From NCBI GenBank assembly GCA_948907985.1, contig CAQWMM010000028.1, positions 1 to 29,798 of the forward strand: DNA of 29,798 nucleotides, given 5' to 3'. This DNA is from an uncultured Bacillota bacterium (GTDB taxonomy: Bacteria > Bacillota > Dehalobacteriia > UBA4068 > UBA4997). Position 1 is the first letter of the stretch. Each line of letters starts with the position of its first letter. The position numbers and the translations under genes are program-made. The notes beneath the pieces are model-generated. The model searched no databases, was not told the origin of the DNA, and saw nothing but the letters and a program-made list of their open reading frames with translations. Positions 13,858-22,796 of this stretch are shown in pieces.

Positions 13858-15216
13858 TTGCAGAATTTGGCAAAACATCGTTGGCGGAGCGCAGTCTGGG
13901 GCTGTTTGGCGCTTTTGATTGGCTTTGCCTTGCTGCCGCCGGCCCAGGCTTTGGCAGCCAATAACGATTTGGTTTATAAGGCCACGCTGGAGGGAGAAAT
14001 AAGCCAGTATATGGTGGCCTATCTGGAGCGCGTGCATCAGGAAGCGGCGGCGGCCGACGCCTCCGCAGTGCTTTTGGAGCTGGACACCTACGGCGGGTAT
14101 GTGGACGCTGCTGTTTCGTTGAAACAAATTATTATGGACGCCGAGATACCTACTTATTGCTATGTAAACGATAAAGCAATTTCGGCAGGCTCTCTGATTG
14201 CTCTGTCCTGCGATAAAATTGCCATGAAGACCGGCGGCTCAATCGGCGCTGCCGAGCCGCGCGCCGGCAATGAAAAGGCCGATGAAAAGGTGGTTTCTTT
14301 CTGGACTGCCCAACTGACCAGCGCGGCGGAAAGCCATGGCCGCAACACGCAGCTGGCCGCCGCTATGAGCGATTCACGCGTGGTGATTGAGGGCTTGAGC
14401 GAAGAAGGCCGGCTGTTGACTCTGACTTCTGCCCAGGCGGTGGAGCATGGTATGGCCGACTATTTAGCCGGCAGCGATCAGGAGGCTTTGACAGCCTTTG
14501 GTATTTCTGCCGCTAATTTGGTGGCGGTAGATTATAACTTTCAGGAGCAATCCACGCGGTTTTTAAATAATTCATTCGTTTCGACTATTCTGCTGGCTTT
14601 GGGCATTGGCTGCCTGGTGTTGGAGGTTTTGTTCGCCGGCGTTGGTGTTTTTGCCGCGCTGGGCGTAACATCTTTGGCGCTGTATTTTATTGGTGCTCTG
14701 CTTTTGAGTTACACAGCCTGGATTGCCGTGGCGCTGGCCATAGCCGGCTTGGTGCTGTTGGTTTTAGAAATTTTTGTGGTGCCCGGTTTTGGTATCTGTG
14801 GTATTTTGGGTATTGGCAGCGTTATTGGCGCGGTTATTTGCGTAGCGCCCAGCCTTTCAGCCGCCATTATGCAAATTGGCTTGGCTATTTTGATAACAAT
14901 TTTGCTGGTGTTTATCAGTTTCAAATGCGGCCGGACCAGACGAGTTTGGAATCGTTTAATTCTCAAAGACGCTACCTCCACCGAGGAAGGTTATGTCAGC
15001 CCGCCGGCGGAGTTGAATGATCTGGTTGGGGAAAGCGGCATGGCCTTAACAGATTTGCGCCCATCCGGCGCGGCCTTATTAAACGGCAAACGCACCGATG
15101 TTTTAACCGAGGGCAGTTTTGTAATGCGCGGTACCAAGGTTCGCGTGATCAAGGTCGAGGGCAGCAGCGTCGTAGTGATCGCGGTTGAAAGCCCGGCGGA
15201 AAAAACCGGCGAATAA
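13858..15216 (+). CDS. nfeD: NfeD-family membrane protein with ClpP-class serine protease domain
   Basis: A 452-residue membrane protease-like protein. A signal sequence (cleavage near ALA, residue 33) is followed by a ClpP/SppA-fold domain: LLELDTYGGYVDAA (72-85), then KAISAGS, where Ser109 is the expected nucleophile, and a lysine near 140-144 that may complete a Ser-Lys dyad. Three or four membrane helices follow (about 240-365), then a soluble OB-fold NfeD domain (GESGMALTDLRPSG ... GTKVRVIKVEGSSVVV). This long form combines protease and OB domains. The start is a TTG at 13858 with AGGAGGT at 13843-13849; an upstream in-frame GTG or ATG has no such site. It precedes floA, its usual partner; NfeD and flotillin proteins act together in membrane microdomains. 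Confidence 0.9.
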   Translation: MQNLAKHRWRSAVWGCLALLIGFALLPPAQALAANNDLVYKATLEGEISQYMVAYLERVHQEAAAADASAVLLELDTYGGYVDAAVSLKQIIMDAEIPTYCYVNDKAISAGSLIALSCDKIAMKTGGSIGAAEPRAGNEKADEKVVSFWTAQLTSAAESHGRNTQLAAAMSDSRVVIEGLSEEGRLLTLTSAQAVEHGMADYLAGSDQEALTAFGISAANLVAVDYNFQEQSTRFLNNSFVSTILLALGIGCLVLEVLFAGVGVFAALGVTSLALYFIGALLLSYTAWIAVALAIAGLVLLVLEIFVVPGFGICGILGIGSVIGAVICVAPSLSAAIMQIGLAILITILLVFISFKCGRTRRVWNRLILKDATSTEEGYVSPPAELNDLVGESGMALTDLRPSGAALLNGKRTDVLTEGSFVMRGTKVRVIKVEGSSVVVIAVESPAEKTGE

Positions 15217-15321
15217 TAAAAAAATCACTTGTAAAATTTGGCAAAATGTGGTTTAATATTAAGAGAATTAATATATATTGTATAGCTGTAAGTTTTTTAT
15301 TAAAAGACAGGAGGAATAAAG

Positions 15322-16317
15322 ATGCCCTTTGGTTTTGATTTTGCGGCAGTTGGCGCTGGTTTGATTGTGTTTTTCGCTATTATTTTACTGTTCATTATTC
15401 TGGCCTTTGTGCCGATTGGTCTGTGGATTTCCGCCCTGGCGGCCGGCGTTAAGGTGGGGATTGTGGACTTGATTGGTATGCGGCTGCGGCGGGTTTCGCC
15501 GGCAAAAATTGTTAACCCTTTGATTAAGGCGGAAAAGGCCGGCCTGGACGTTAAGGTTACCCAGTTGGAGGCGCATTATCTGGCCGGCGGCAATGTGGAT
15601 AGGGTGGTAAACGCTCTGATTGCGGCGGAACGCGCTAATATTCCCCTGGCTTTCGAGCGGGCGGCCGCCATTGATTTGGCCGGGCGCGACGTTTTGCAGG
15701 CTGTACAGATGAGCGTTAACCCCAAGGTTATTGAAACACCGGTGGTGGCTGCCATGGCTAAGGACGGTATTGAGGTTCGCTCTAAGGCCAGAGTAACTGT
15801 GCGGGCTAATATTGACCGTTTGGTGGGCGGCGCCGGTGAAGAAACGATTATTGCCCGTGTTGGCGAAGGCATTGTTACAACCGTTGGCTCCAGCGCTTCG
15901 CATAAAGAAGTTTTGGAAAATCCGGATATGATCTCTAAAACGGTGCTGGCTAAGGGTTTGGATACCGGTACGGCTTTTGAGATTTTGTCTATTGACGTGG
16001 CTGATGTTGATGTAGGGCGGAATATCGGTGCAAAACTTCAGGCGGATCAGGCAGAGGCCGATAAACAAATTGCCCAGGCTAAGGCCGAGGAACGCCGCGC
16101 CATGGCTGTAGCGCAGGAGCAGGAAATGGTGGCGGAGATTCAGGCCATGCGCGCTAAGGTTGTAGAGGCGGAGGCGCAGGTGCCGCTGGCGATGGCCGAG
16201 GCTTTCCGCAATGGCAATTTAGGCGTTATGGATTACTACAACATGATGAATTTGCAGGCCGATACCAAAATGCGCGAGGGAATTTCCAATTCCGGTACGC
16301 CTAAAGCCCAGCAATAA
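15322..16317 (+). CDS. floA: Flotillin-like protein FloA
   Basis: A 331-residue FloA/YqfA protein (UPF0365), the usual length. It has an N-terminal hydrophobic hairpin or membrane anchor (about residues 8-45), a PHB-like domain containing the strongly conserved segments AHYLAGGNVDRVVNALIAAERA and KARVTVRANIDRLVGGAGEETIIARVGEGIVTTVGS, and an Ala/Glu/Gln-rich coiled-coil repeat (about 235-285, AEADKQIAQAKAEERRAMA). It then ends in the family tail with GVMDYYNMMNLQADT. It organises functional membrane microdomains and affects membrane fluidity and secretion. The start ATG at 15322 follows AGGAGGA. It is downstream of nfeD in the same direction, and a small membrane-anchored gene follows 48 nt later. 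Confidence 0.95.
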   Translation: MPFGFDFAAVGAGLIVFFAIILLFIILAFVPIGLWISALAAGVKVGIVDLIGMRLRRVSPAKIVNPLIKAEKAGLDVKVTQLEAHYLAGGNVDRVVNALIAAERANIPLAFERAAAIDLAGRDVLQAVQMSVNPKVIETPVVAAMAKDGIEVRSKARVTVRANIDRLVGGAGEETIIARVGEGIVTTVGSSASHKEVLENPDMISKTVLAKGLDTGTAFEILSIDVADVDVGRNIGAKLQADQAEADKQIAQAKAEERRAMAVAQEQEMVAEIQAMRAKVVEAEAQVPLAMAEAFRNGNLGVMDYYNMMNLQADTKMREGISNSGTPKAQQ

Positions 16318-16365
16318 ATATAATGGTGTAATATTGAATTTATTGCAAAAAGGCTGGTGATAAAT

Positions 16366-16785
16366 ATGGAATCGCTGATAATTCTGATAATTTTCGTTTT
16401 GCTTTCCAGCTTAGGCAGCGGCAAAAAACGTCGCAATGGCCGGCGGCCCGCAAACAGAACGGAACATCCTGTTCAGCAGGTGATCAATGAGGTTTTACAG
16501 ACATCAGAGTCTGGCAGCGGACGCAGAACGAACAGACAGCAGTCCTATCGCCGTCCGCACCAGAGCGAGGCGGAAGAGGAATGCGGCTATTGCACCGGCG
16601 ATATAGAAGTTACGGCCAGTTTGCCGCACCATGCGGCAGCGCCGCCGCCGCAAGCCGCCGATATTCCTTATGTGGATGTATCCGCTCTGCAAAAGCAGTG
16701 GGGGCTTTCCAATCTGCAAACAGCCCTGGTTTGGCAGGAAATATTGGATAAACCTTTGGCACTGCGTCGGCGCGGAATAAAATAA
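16366..16785 (+). CDS. Small membrane-anchored hypothetical protein in the nfeD-floA unit
   Basis: I do not recognise this 139-residue protein. Its start is a hydrophobic stretch (about residues 3-16), then a strongly basic segment with KKRRNGRR and many Arg, Gln and Ser, an acidic/cysteine patch EAEEECGYCTG, a His/Ala/Pro-rich linker, and a C-terminal segment ALQKQWGLSNLQTALVWQEILDKPLALRRR that looks helical. The layout suggests an N-terminal membrane anchor with a cytoplasmic, largely disordered tail. The ATG at 16366 is preferred over a GTG at 16357, which sits too close to the AAGG site. The position directly after floA suggests a partner of the flotillin/NfeD pair, but this is context only. 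Confidence 0.7.
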   Translation: MESLIILIIFVLLSSLGSGKKRRNGRRPANRTEHPVQQVINEVLQTSESGSGRRTNRQQSYRRPHQSEAEEECGYCTGDIEVTASLPHHAAAPPPQAADIPYVDVSALQKQWGLSNLQTALVWQEILDKPLALRRRGIK

Positions 16786-16813
16786 TTGATTTTATACTTC
16801 CTATATAAATAGG

Positions 16814-16848
16814 AAATCCGGGCAGCTAAAGCCTTGCTGTCCGGATTT
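16814..16848. terminator. Hairpin between the floA unit and DUF1540 gene
   Basis: AAATCCGGGCAG (16814-16825) pairs over 12 bp, with one wobble pair, with CTGTCCGGATTT (16837-16848). The T-tracts are poor on both sides. It lies between convergent genes and is probably a shared, modest terminator. Confidence 0.55.
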
Positions 16849-16857
16849 GCCTGTTTG

Positions 16858-17019
16858 TTAACCTTCGTATTCAAAGGACTCGCAGTCTGTACATTCCACC
16901 ATTGTGGGGTGGTTCTCATGCGTGCCAACGCGGATTGCTTTCAGCGAACAGTAATTCTCGCTGCCGCAGTGATGCTTGCATTCGCTTATTGTGCATTGAA
17001 TGGATGGATTTTTTGTCAT
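16858..17019 (-). CDS. DUF1540 cysteine-rich small protein
   Basis: A 53-residue protein with the DUF1540 arrangement: CTISECKHHCGSENYCSLKAI, then VECTDCESFEY. The seven cysteines with one or more histidines suggest zinc binding. Family members are common in anaerobic Firmicutes and have no assigned role. The frame opens further upstream, but the ATG at 17019 follows GGAGG at proper distance, so the shorter form is preferred. It is convergent with the floA unit and divergent from tgt. Confidence 0.85.
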   Translation of the reverse strand: MTKNPSIQCTISECKHHCGSENYCSLKAIRVGTHENHPTMVECTDCESFEYEG

Positions 17020-17092
17020 TTTCTTTTCCTCCAAAAAAAATTGTGGCAAGTTGCCCATGCTTAGTATGCGCGCTCTGCTCTTAATTTATAAC

Positions 17093-17120
17093 ACAAAATC
17101 GGCCTGACGGCAGATTTTGT
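17093..17120 (+). other. Hairpin in the tgt leader
   Basis: ACAAAATC (17093-17100) pairs perfectly with GATTTTGT (17113-17120), with an inner GCC-TGAC-GGC stem. No T-run follows. The pattern does not match the preQ1 riboswitch. Its role is unknown; it may affect tgt mRNA stability. Confidence 0.4.
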
Positions 17121-17153
17121 AATATTGATATTTGAAAGGTAACAAAGTTTTAT

Positions 17154-18254
17154 ATGCTTAATTACAAATTGTTAAAGCAGGACGGCGAGGCCCGCGCCGG
17201 GCTTCTGGAAACTGCGCATGGGCTGATTGAAACGCCGATTTTTATGCCGGTGGGCACGCAGGCCAGCGTTAAGGCAATGTCGCCGCGGGATTTGGACGAA
17301 GTTAAGGCGCAGATTATTTTAAGCAATACCTACCACCTGTATTTGCGCCCCGGCCATGATTTGGTGGCAGAGGCCGGCGGTTTGCACCGTTTTATGCACT
17401 GGGACAAACCAATTTTAACCGACAGCGGCGGTTTTCAGGTTTTCAGCTTGGCTAAACTGCGAGATATAACGGAGGACGGCGTTACGTTTCGCTCACATAT
17501 TGACGGTTCCAAACATTTCTTTTCACCGGAAAAGGTTATGGAGATTGAACAGGCTTTGGGAGCGGATATTGCGATGGTCTTTGATGTTTGTTCGCCTTAT
17601 CCCGCGCCTAAAGAACAGGTTATGGACGCTTTGGAAAAGACTACCCGCTGGGCCAAACGCTGTCAGCAATGCCACAAGCGGGAGGATCAGGCGCTTTTCG
17701 GCATTGTGCAGGGAGGGCTGTTTAATGATTTGCGCCGGCGCAGCGCCGAAGAACTGATTGAGCTGGATTTTCCCGGTTATGGCATTGGCGGCTTGAGCGT
17801 TGGCGAACCCAAGCCCCTGATGTATGATTGTATGGACCATCTGCTGCCGCTTATGCCGCTGGACAAGCCGCGTTATCTGATGGGCGTGGGCAGCCCGGAC
17901 TGTCTGGTGGAGGGCGTGGCCCGGGGGATAGATATGTTTGACTGCGTTCTGCCGACCAGAATCGCCCGCAACGGAACGGTGTTCACCAGGCATGGTAAGC
18001 TGGTAGTGCGCAACGCCGCCTATGCGCGGGATTTCTCGCCGCTGGAAGAGGGCTGCACCTGTTATGCCTGCCAGAATTTCAGCCGAGCCTATATTCGTCA
18101 TCTGGTTAAGGCCAATGAAATTTTCGGTCTGCATTTAACAACTATTCATAACCTGCATTTTTTGTTAAAATTGATGCAAGATATTCGTGAAAGCATTTTA
18201 GCGGGAACATTTTCTACTTTTTATAAAGAATTTTTTGCCAACTGGCAGGAATAA
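17154..18254 (+). CDS. tgt: tRNA-guanine transglycosylase
   Basis: A 366-residue enzyme that exchanges guanine-34 for the queuosine precursor preQ1 in tRNAs with GUN anticodons. Visible features are the substrate-binding segment ILTDSGGFQVFSLAKL, with Asp90 as one active-site aspartate; GIVQGGLFNDLRRRSAEEL; GIGGLSVGEPK; and the catalytic region GIDMFDCVLPTRIARNGTVFT, with the nucleophilic Asp in MFDC. The zinc site is CTCYACQNFSRAYIRHL with a later His. The length is typical. The start ATG at 17154 has GAAAGG about 15 nt upstream. It begins the classic tgt-yajC-secD-secF run. No queA, ruvAB or preQ1 synthesis gene is in the window. Confidence 0.95.
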   Translation: MLNYKLLKQDGEARAGLLETAHGLIETPIFMPVGTQASVKAMSPRDLDEVKAQIILSNTYHLYLRPGHDLVAEAGGLHRFMHWDKPILTDSGGFQVFSLAKLRDITEDGVTFRSHIDGSKHFFSPEKVMEIEQALGADIAMVFDVCSPYPAPKEQVMDALEKTTRWAKRCQQCHKREDQALFGIVQGGLFNDLRRRSAEELIELDFPGYGIGGLSVGEPKPLMYDCMDHLLPLMPLDKPRYLMGVGSPDCLVEGVARGIDMFDCVLPTRIARNGTVFTRHGKLVVRNAAYARDFSPLEEGCTCYACQNFSRAYIRHLVKANEIFGLHLTTIHNLHFLLKLMQDIRESILAGTFSTFYKEFFANWQE

Positions 18255-18326
18255 AAAAAAATCAAGCGAATTTTTATAAGGTTAAGCATTGTGCAAAAAA
18301 AATAAAAAAAGGATGGTTAAAATTTA

Positions 18327-18623
18327 ATGGATTCGTTATACTCAATAGCCTACTCAATCGGCCCGTTTTTGATTATGATTGTGGTGTTTTATTTTCTGCT
18401 GATTAAACCGCAGCAGAAGATGCAGAAACAGCGCCAGGATATGCTGAATAATCTTAAAGTTGATGATAAAATTGTTACAGTTGGCGGTATTATTGGTATT
18501 ATTACCGAAGTAAACGAAAAATCCGTTTGGCTGGAGGTTTCGGAGGACGTGGAAATCGAATTGAAAAAATCCGGCATCGCCGCGGTGGAAGCTGATACCG
18601 ATACTGACAAGTCGCTGGAATAA
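18327..18623 (+). CDS. yajC: YajC, Sec translocase accessory subunit
   Basis: A 98-residue single-span membrane protein: a hydrophobic segment near residues 10-28 (GPFLIMIVVFYFLLIKPQQKMQKQRQDML), then the conserved KVDDKIVTVGGIIGIITEV and a short acidic tail. The LIKPQQK and KxGDxVxTxGG-like motifs are diagnostic. It associates with SecDF to assist protein export. The ATG at 18327 follows AAAGGATGG. It is followed by secD after 58 nt. Confidence 0.95.
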   Translation: MDSLYSIAYSIGPFLIMIVVFYFLLIKPQQKMQKQRQDMLNNLKVDDKIVTVGGIIGIITEVNEKSVWLEVSEDVEIELKKSGIAAVEADTDTDKSLE

Positions 18624-18681
18624 TAATTTGGCTTAAGGTTTTTATTAAAAGATTTATTTTGTTTTAGGAGGCATTTGGTTA

Positions 18682-19926
18682 ATGAAAAAGGGAGCAATCT
18701 GGCTTTGCCTGTTTTGTGCCGTTTTGGCCGTTGCGGTTGTTGCATCCTGGGGTTATTTGAAAAATAACCTGAATTTGGGTCTGGATTTATGCGGCGGTGC
18801 GGAAGTGGTTTTGCAGGCTGTGCCGGAAGAGGGACAAACTGTTACGCAGGATGACATGGAGGCGCTGAAAGAGATTATGCGCAAACGTGTTGATAATATT
18901 GGCGTATCCGAGCCTTTAATTCAGTTGGAGGGCGCGGATCGGATTATTGTTCAGTTGGCGGGTGTGGATAATCCGGACGAGGCGATTAATATTTTGGGCA
19001 GAACCGCCAAGCTGGAATTTCGCGGCCCCCGGGGCGACGTTATTTTAACGGGTTCTGATTTGGCGGACGCTAAAGGCGTGCGCAATCCATCGGCCACCAA
19101 TCCGCGTGAAGAAAACGTAATCTCTTTGCAGTTTACGGACGAGGGCAGCAAAAAATTTGCCGACGCAACGGCACGTTATTTAAATCAGGTTATTTCCATT
19201 TATATTGACGGCGAAGAGGTTATGAGCCCGACCGTCAATCAAATAATCAACAGCGGCCAGGCGCAGATTTCCGGCGGTTACACGCTGGAACAGGCGGTGG
19301 CTGAAGCGGCAATTTTGAAAGGCGGCGCTCTGCCGGTTGACGTTGAGGTTATGAGCAAACGCACAGTTGGTCCCTCTTTAGGCGCGGACTCTTTGCAAAA
19401 GAGTATGTATGCCGGCCTGATGGGTATGGCTCTGCTGTTGGCTTTCATTATTTTGTATTATCGTTTGCCGGGTGTCGTGGCAGCTGTTTCGCTGGTGGTT
19501 TATACCCTGATTTTAACCTGGCTTATTTCCTGGCTGCATATTACTTTGACTCTGCCGGGTATTGCCGGTTTTGTGCTTAGTATTGGCATGGCGGTCGACG
19601 CTAATATTGTTATTTATGAACGGCTGCGGGAAGAAATTGCTAACGACAAATCCCTGCCGGCGGCGGTTACCGCCTCTTTCAAGCGTGCGTTGTGGACAAT
19701 TCTTGACTCTAACTTAACCACACTGATTGCCGCCGCGGTGCTCTTCCAATTTGGTACTGGTTCAATCCAGGGTTTTGCCGTAACCTTGGCGGTTGGTATT
19801 GTCGTCAGCATGTTCTCGGCGCTGGTAATTACGCATTATCTGTTGAAATGGTGTGCTGAAGTTCCGGCGTTCGCAAAGCATAAGGGGCTTTTCGCCCGGG
19901 TGAAAGGGGGCGTTGGACGTGCCTAA
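18682..19926 (+). CDS. secD: Protein translocase subunit SecD
   Basis: A 414-residue membrane protein that uses the proton gradient to pull secreted proteins through the Sec channel. It has a first membrane helix (about 5-24), then LGLDLCGGAEVVLQA (the usual LGLDLxGG motif), periplasmic P1 domains with VDNIGVSEPLIQ and GRTAKLEFR, and five more C-terminal helices with LGADSLQKSMYAGL, GMAVDANIVIYERLREE (conserved Asp for proton movement) and GSIQGFAVTLAVGI. The length is within the range for the short Firmicute form. The ATG at 18682 follows TAGGAGG. Its stop codon overlaps the start of secF by 8 bp. Confidence 0.95.
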   Translation: MKKGAIWLCLFCAVLAVAVVASWGYLKNNLNLGLDLCGGAEVVLQAVPEEGQTVTQDDMEALKEIMRKRVDNIGVSEPLIQLEGADRIIVQLAGVDNPDEAINILGRTAKLEFRGPRGDVILTGSDLADAKGVRNPSATNPREENVISLQFTDEGSKKFADATARYLNQVISIYIDGEEVMSPTVNQIINSGQAQISGGYTLEQAVAEAAILKGGALPVDVEVMSKRTVGPSLGADSLQKSMYAGLMGMALLLAFIILYYRLPGVVAAVSLVVYTLILTWLISWLHITLTLPGIAGFVLSIGMAVDANIVIYERLREEIANDKSLPAAVTASFKRALWTILDSNLTTLIAAAVLFQFGTGSIQGFAVTLAVGIVVSMFSALVITHYLLKWCAEVPAFAKHKGLFARVKGGVGRA

Positions 19927-20842
19927 ACTGCATATTGATGTAGTCAATAAACGTAAACTATGGTATGCTATTTCCGGTGTTCTTATTGTGATAGGTTTGG
20001 CGTCGTTGGTTTTTCGCGGCCTGAATTTAGGTATTGATTTTACCGGCGGCAATATTATGCAGCTGCAATTTGAACAAACGGTAACGGCGGAGGACCTGCG
20101 TACGCTGGTTTCGTCCTATGTTGAGGCTACGCCGTCTATTCAGGAAAGTGATGACAACATTTTTCTAATTCGTACCGAGGATATGGCGGAGGAAAAGAGC
20201 GGCCAGCTTTTAAGCCAGATAAGCAGCGAACTTTCACCGTTTGAGGTTCTGCGCAATGAACGCATAGGCCCGGTTATTGGCGCTGAACTGATTGCCAATG
20301 CCTGGTGGGCGCTGCTGTTGGCTTTGGCTTTGATGCTGCTTTATATCACAATTCGTTTCCGCTTTAATTTTGCCGTTTCCGCTATTGTACCTTTGATGCA
20401 CGACGCGCTGATGGTTGTGGGTATATTTTCAATCCTGCAAATTGAGGTGGACAGCACCTTTGTAGCTGCTATTTTGACGGTACTTGGTTATTCAATCAAC
20501 AGCACCATTGTTATTTTTGACCGTGTTCGCGAAAATCGCGAGCTGCACCCCAAGCAAGGGTTCACCGACTTGATTAATGAAAGTATTAATCAAACTCTGG
20601 GGCGTTCCATTAACACTTCGGTTGCCGTTTTGCTGCTGGTTGTCTGCCTGTTTTTGTTCGGCGGCGATACCACCAAGGCATTTTCTCTGGCTTTGGTTAT
20701 CGGCGTAATTGCCGGCGCTTATTCTTCGGTGTTCATTGCCGGCTCGATTCTTACTGATTTAACAAAATTGCGCGGTGTGGATAAAAACGAACTGCGCGCT
20801 GCCAAAAAAGGCAAGAAAAATGATGATAAAATTCTGGTTTAA
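19919..20842 (+). CDS. secF: Protein translocase subunit SecF
   Basis: A 307-residue partner of SecD with one N-terminal helix, the signature GLNLGIDFTGGNIMQLQFEQ, and five C-terminal helices including GYSINSTIVIFDRVREN and TLGRSINTSVAVLLLVVCLFLFGG. The frame also opens at TTG 19913, but the GTG at 19919 is at the right distance (8 nt) from AAAGGGGG, so it is preferred. It overlaps secD by 8 bp, which indicates tight translational coupling and equal production. Its lysine-rich C-terminus ends in KKGKKNDDK. Confidence 0.95.
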   Translation: MPKLHIDVVNKRKLWYAISGVLIVIGLASLVFRGLNLGIDFTGGNIMQLQFEQTVTAEDLRTLVSSYVEATPSIQESDDNIFLIRTEDMAEEKSGQLLSQISSELSPFEVLRNERIGPVIGAELIANAWWALLLALALMLLYITIRFRFNFAVSAIVPLMHDALMVVGIFSILQIEVDSTFVAAILTVLGYSINSTIVIFDRVRENRELHPKQGFTDLINESINQTLGRSINTSVAVLLLVVCLFLFGGDTTKAFSLALVIGVIAGAYSSVFIAGSILTDLTKLRGVDKNELRAAKKGKKNDDKILV

Positions 20843-20889
20843 GCCGGTTTGGATTACAAACTGAACAAACCAGTCGATAGACTATGCCA

Positions 20890-20925
20890 AGGGCTTTCGC
20901 TGTGAAATATTACGGCGAAAGCTCT
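20890..20925 (+). other. Hairpin between secF and recJ
   Basis: AGGGCTTTCGCTGT (20890-20903) pairs with ACGGCGAAAGCTCT (20912-20925) with one mismatch and one wobble pair. No T-run follows, so it is not a standard terminator. It could be an mRNA processing or stabilising element. Confidence 0.4.
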
Positions 20926-20957
20926 ATCAATATAACACATAGAAAGGTTGGGAATCC

Positions 20958-22760
20958 TTGGGAAAGAAGAAATGGTTCCTGCGCGGCTGTCGGGTTGCCG
21001 CCGCGGAAATAAGCCAAATGGCAAAAGACTGCGGTTTATCTATGACAGCGGCGCGTCTTCTGGCTGTGCGCGGTTTGGTGGAACCTGCGGATATTGATAT
21101 GTATTTTGAGCCAACGCTGGACCTCCTGCACCCGCCGGAATTGTTAAAAGATCTGGATAAGGCTTGCCGGCTGCTGCTGCGGGCAGTAAGGGAAGGGCGG
21201 CAAATCGCGGTGTTTGGTGATTATGACGCGGACGGTATAACCTCCACCAGTATTATGACCTTAGTGCTGCGCCGTTTGGGGGGCCGGGTTCGCTATTATA
21301 TTCCGCGGCGCGACAGCGAGGGTTATGGCCTGAACTCGGAGGCGGTGCGCAAACTGGCCGCCGATGGAGTAGAGCTTTTGTTGACGCTTGATAATGGCAT
21401 TGCCGCTTTTGAGCAGGTTAAGCTGGCCAAAGAGCTTGGCCTGACCGTGATTGTTGCGGATCATCATGAGGTGCCTTTTGAAATTTCACCGGCTGGCAGT
21501 ATATATAAGTTGCCGCCGGCAGACGCGGTGATTGATCCCAAACAGCGCGATTGTCAGTATCCGTTTAAGTCGGTTTGCGCCGGTATGCTGGCTTATAAAA
21601 TGGCGGAACAACTTTATACATTAGGCGGTTTGGACTGGCAGCAGGATTATTTGGAATATCTGGTTTTTGCTGCCATTGCCACCGTTTGTGATATTATGGA
21701 TTTGGTCGACGAAAACCGTTCTTTGGTTAAATACGCTTTGGCCCACCTGGCTGAAACGCCTAATTTAGGGCTGCGGGCTTTGCTGGAGGTAAACGGGCTG
21801 AATCCTTTGCAAATCACTTCATATCATATCGGTTTTGTGATTGGCCCCTGCATTAACGCCAGCGGCCGTTTGCAATCTGCTGATTTGGCGGTTGATCTGT
21901 TTTTAAGCCAGGATTATGGACATGCGCAAATGCTTGCCCAAACCCTGCTGGAGTTGAACGAGCAGCGCAAACAACTTTCTTCAGATGGTGTAAATAAAGT
22001 TTGCGCAACTATCGAGGCCAGCGGTTATGCGCAGGATAAGGTGATTTTGGTACATCAGCCGGATTTGCCGGAAAGTGTGGCCGGCATTGTGGCCGGCCGT
22101 ATTAAAGAAATTTTTGACCGGCCGACTTTTATTTTGGCTGGGCAGGGCGATTTAGTGAAAGGTTCTGGGCGTTCGGTTGAGGGTTACAATATGTTTAACG
22201 CGCTGGTTGAATGTGATGAACTGCTGGCGATGTATGGCGGCCATTATATGGCTACCGGACTTACTATTGATAAACAGAATATTACCGAACTGCGCCGCCG
22301 GTTAAATCAGAACTGCCGCTTGTCCATTGAAGAAATGCAGCCGGTGATATATGTTGATATGGCTTATCCGGTGGAACGTGCCCTGAACGGGATGAGTTTT
22401 GCCCAGATGATCGCGGCAATGGCGCCTTTTGGCCATGGCAATCAGGCCCCTTTATTCGGCGACCGCGATTTGGAAGTACGCCGGATTCAGCTTTTGGGGG
22501 CGGATAAACAAATTATCAAGTTTTATTTTGCTGATCGTTTTCGCCAGGGATTAAACAGCGCGATCTCTTTCCGCAAAAAAGATGAATTTGAGCAAATGGT
22601 GATAGAGCAGGGCGGCGACGAAATGTGGCAGAGTTTGCTGCGCGGGCAAACGGTTAATATTTCTTTGGATATCGTTTATAGTATTGAAATTAACGAGTTC
22701 CATAATAATAAAAGTGTGCAGTTGCAGATAAAAGACCTGCGCCTGCACCAGAACCGTTGA
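20958..22760 (+). CDS. recJ: Single-stranded-DNA-specific exonuclease RecJ
   Basis: A 600-residue 5'-3' exonuclease of the DHH superfamily that works in recombination and repair. Motif I is AVFGDYDADGITSTSIM, motif II is LLTLDNG, motif III is VIVADHHEVP, and motif IV is in VIDPKQRDCQYPFKSVCAGMLAYK. The DHHA1 part has GPCINASGRLQSADLAVDL and KGSGRSVEGYNMFNAL, followed by an OB-fold C-terminus. The start is a TTG at 20958 with GAAAGG 10 nt before it. The next gene is miaB, 36 nt downstream. The gene is full length compared with the family's usual 560-600 residues. Confidence 0.94.
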   Translation: MGKKKWFLRGCRVAAAEISQMAKDCGLSMTAARLLAVRGLVEPADIDMYFEPTLDLLHPPELLKDLDKACRLLLRAVREGRQIAVFGDYDADGITSTSIMTLVLRRLGGRVRYYIPRRDSEGYGLNSEAVRKLAADGVELLLTLDNGIAAFEQVKLAKELGLTVIVADHHEVPFEISPAGSIYKLPPADAVIDPKQRDCQYPFKSVCAGMLAYKMAEQLYTLGGLDWQQDYLEYLVFAAIATVCDIMDLVDENRSLVKYALAHLAETPNLGLRALLEVNGLNPLQITSYHIGFVIGPCINASGRLQSADLAVDLFLSQDYGHAQMLAQTLLELNEQRKQLSSDGVNKVCATIEASGYAQDKVILVHQPDLPESVAGIVAGRIKEIFDRPTFILAGQGDLVKGSGRSVEGYNMFNALVECDELLAMYGGHYMATGLTIDKQNITELRRRLNQNCRLSIEEMQPVIYVDMAYPVERALNGMSFAQMIAAMAPFGHGNQAPLFGDRDLEVRRIQLLGADKQIIKFYFADRFRQGLNSAISFRKKDEFEQMVIEQGGDEMWQSLLRGQTVNISLDIVYSIEINEFHNNKSVQLQIKDLRLHQNR

Positions 22761-22796
22761 TTTTAATGGAGAAACATATATAATAGAGGAAAAAAT

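Noticed and set aside
17093..17120. Possible preQ1 riboswitch before tgt
   Set aside because: It is a simple perfect hairpin without the preQ1 aptamer's loop and A-rich tail.
20890..20925. Terminator after secF
   Set aside because: The hairpin is not followed by a T-run, so it was listed only as a hairpin; recJ may be co-transcribed.
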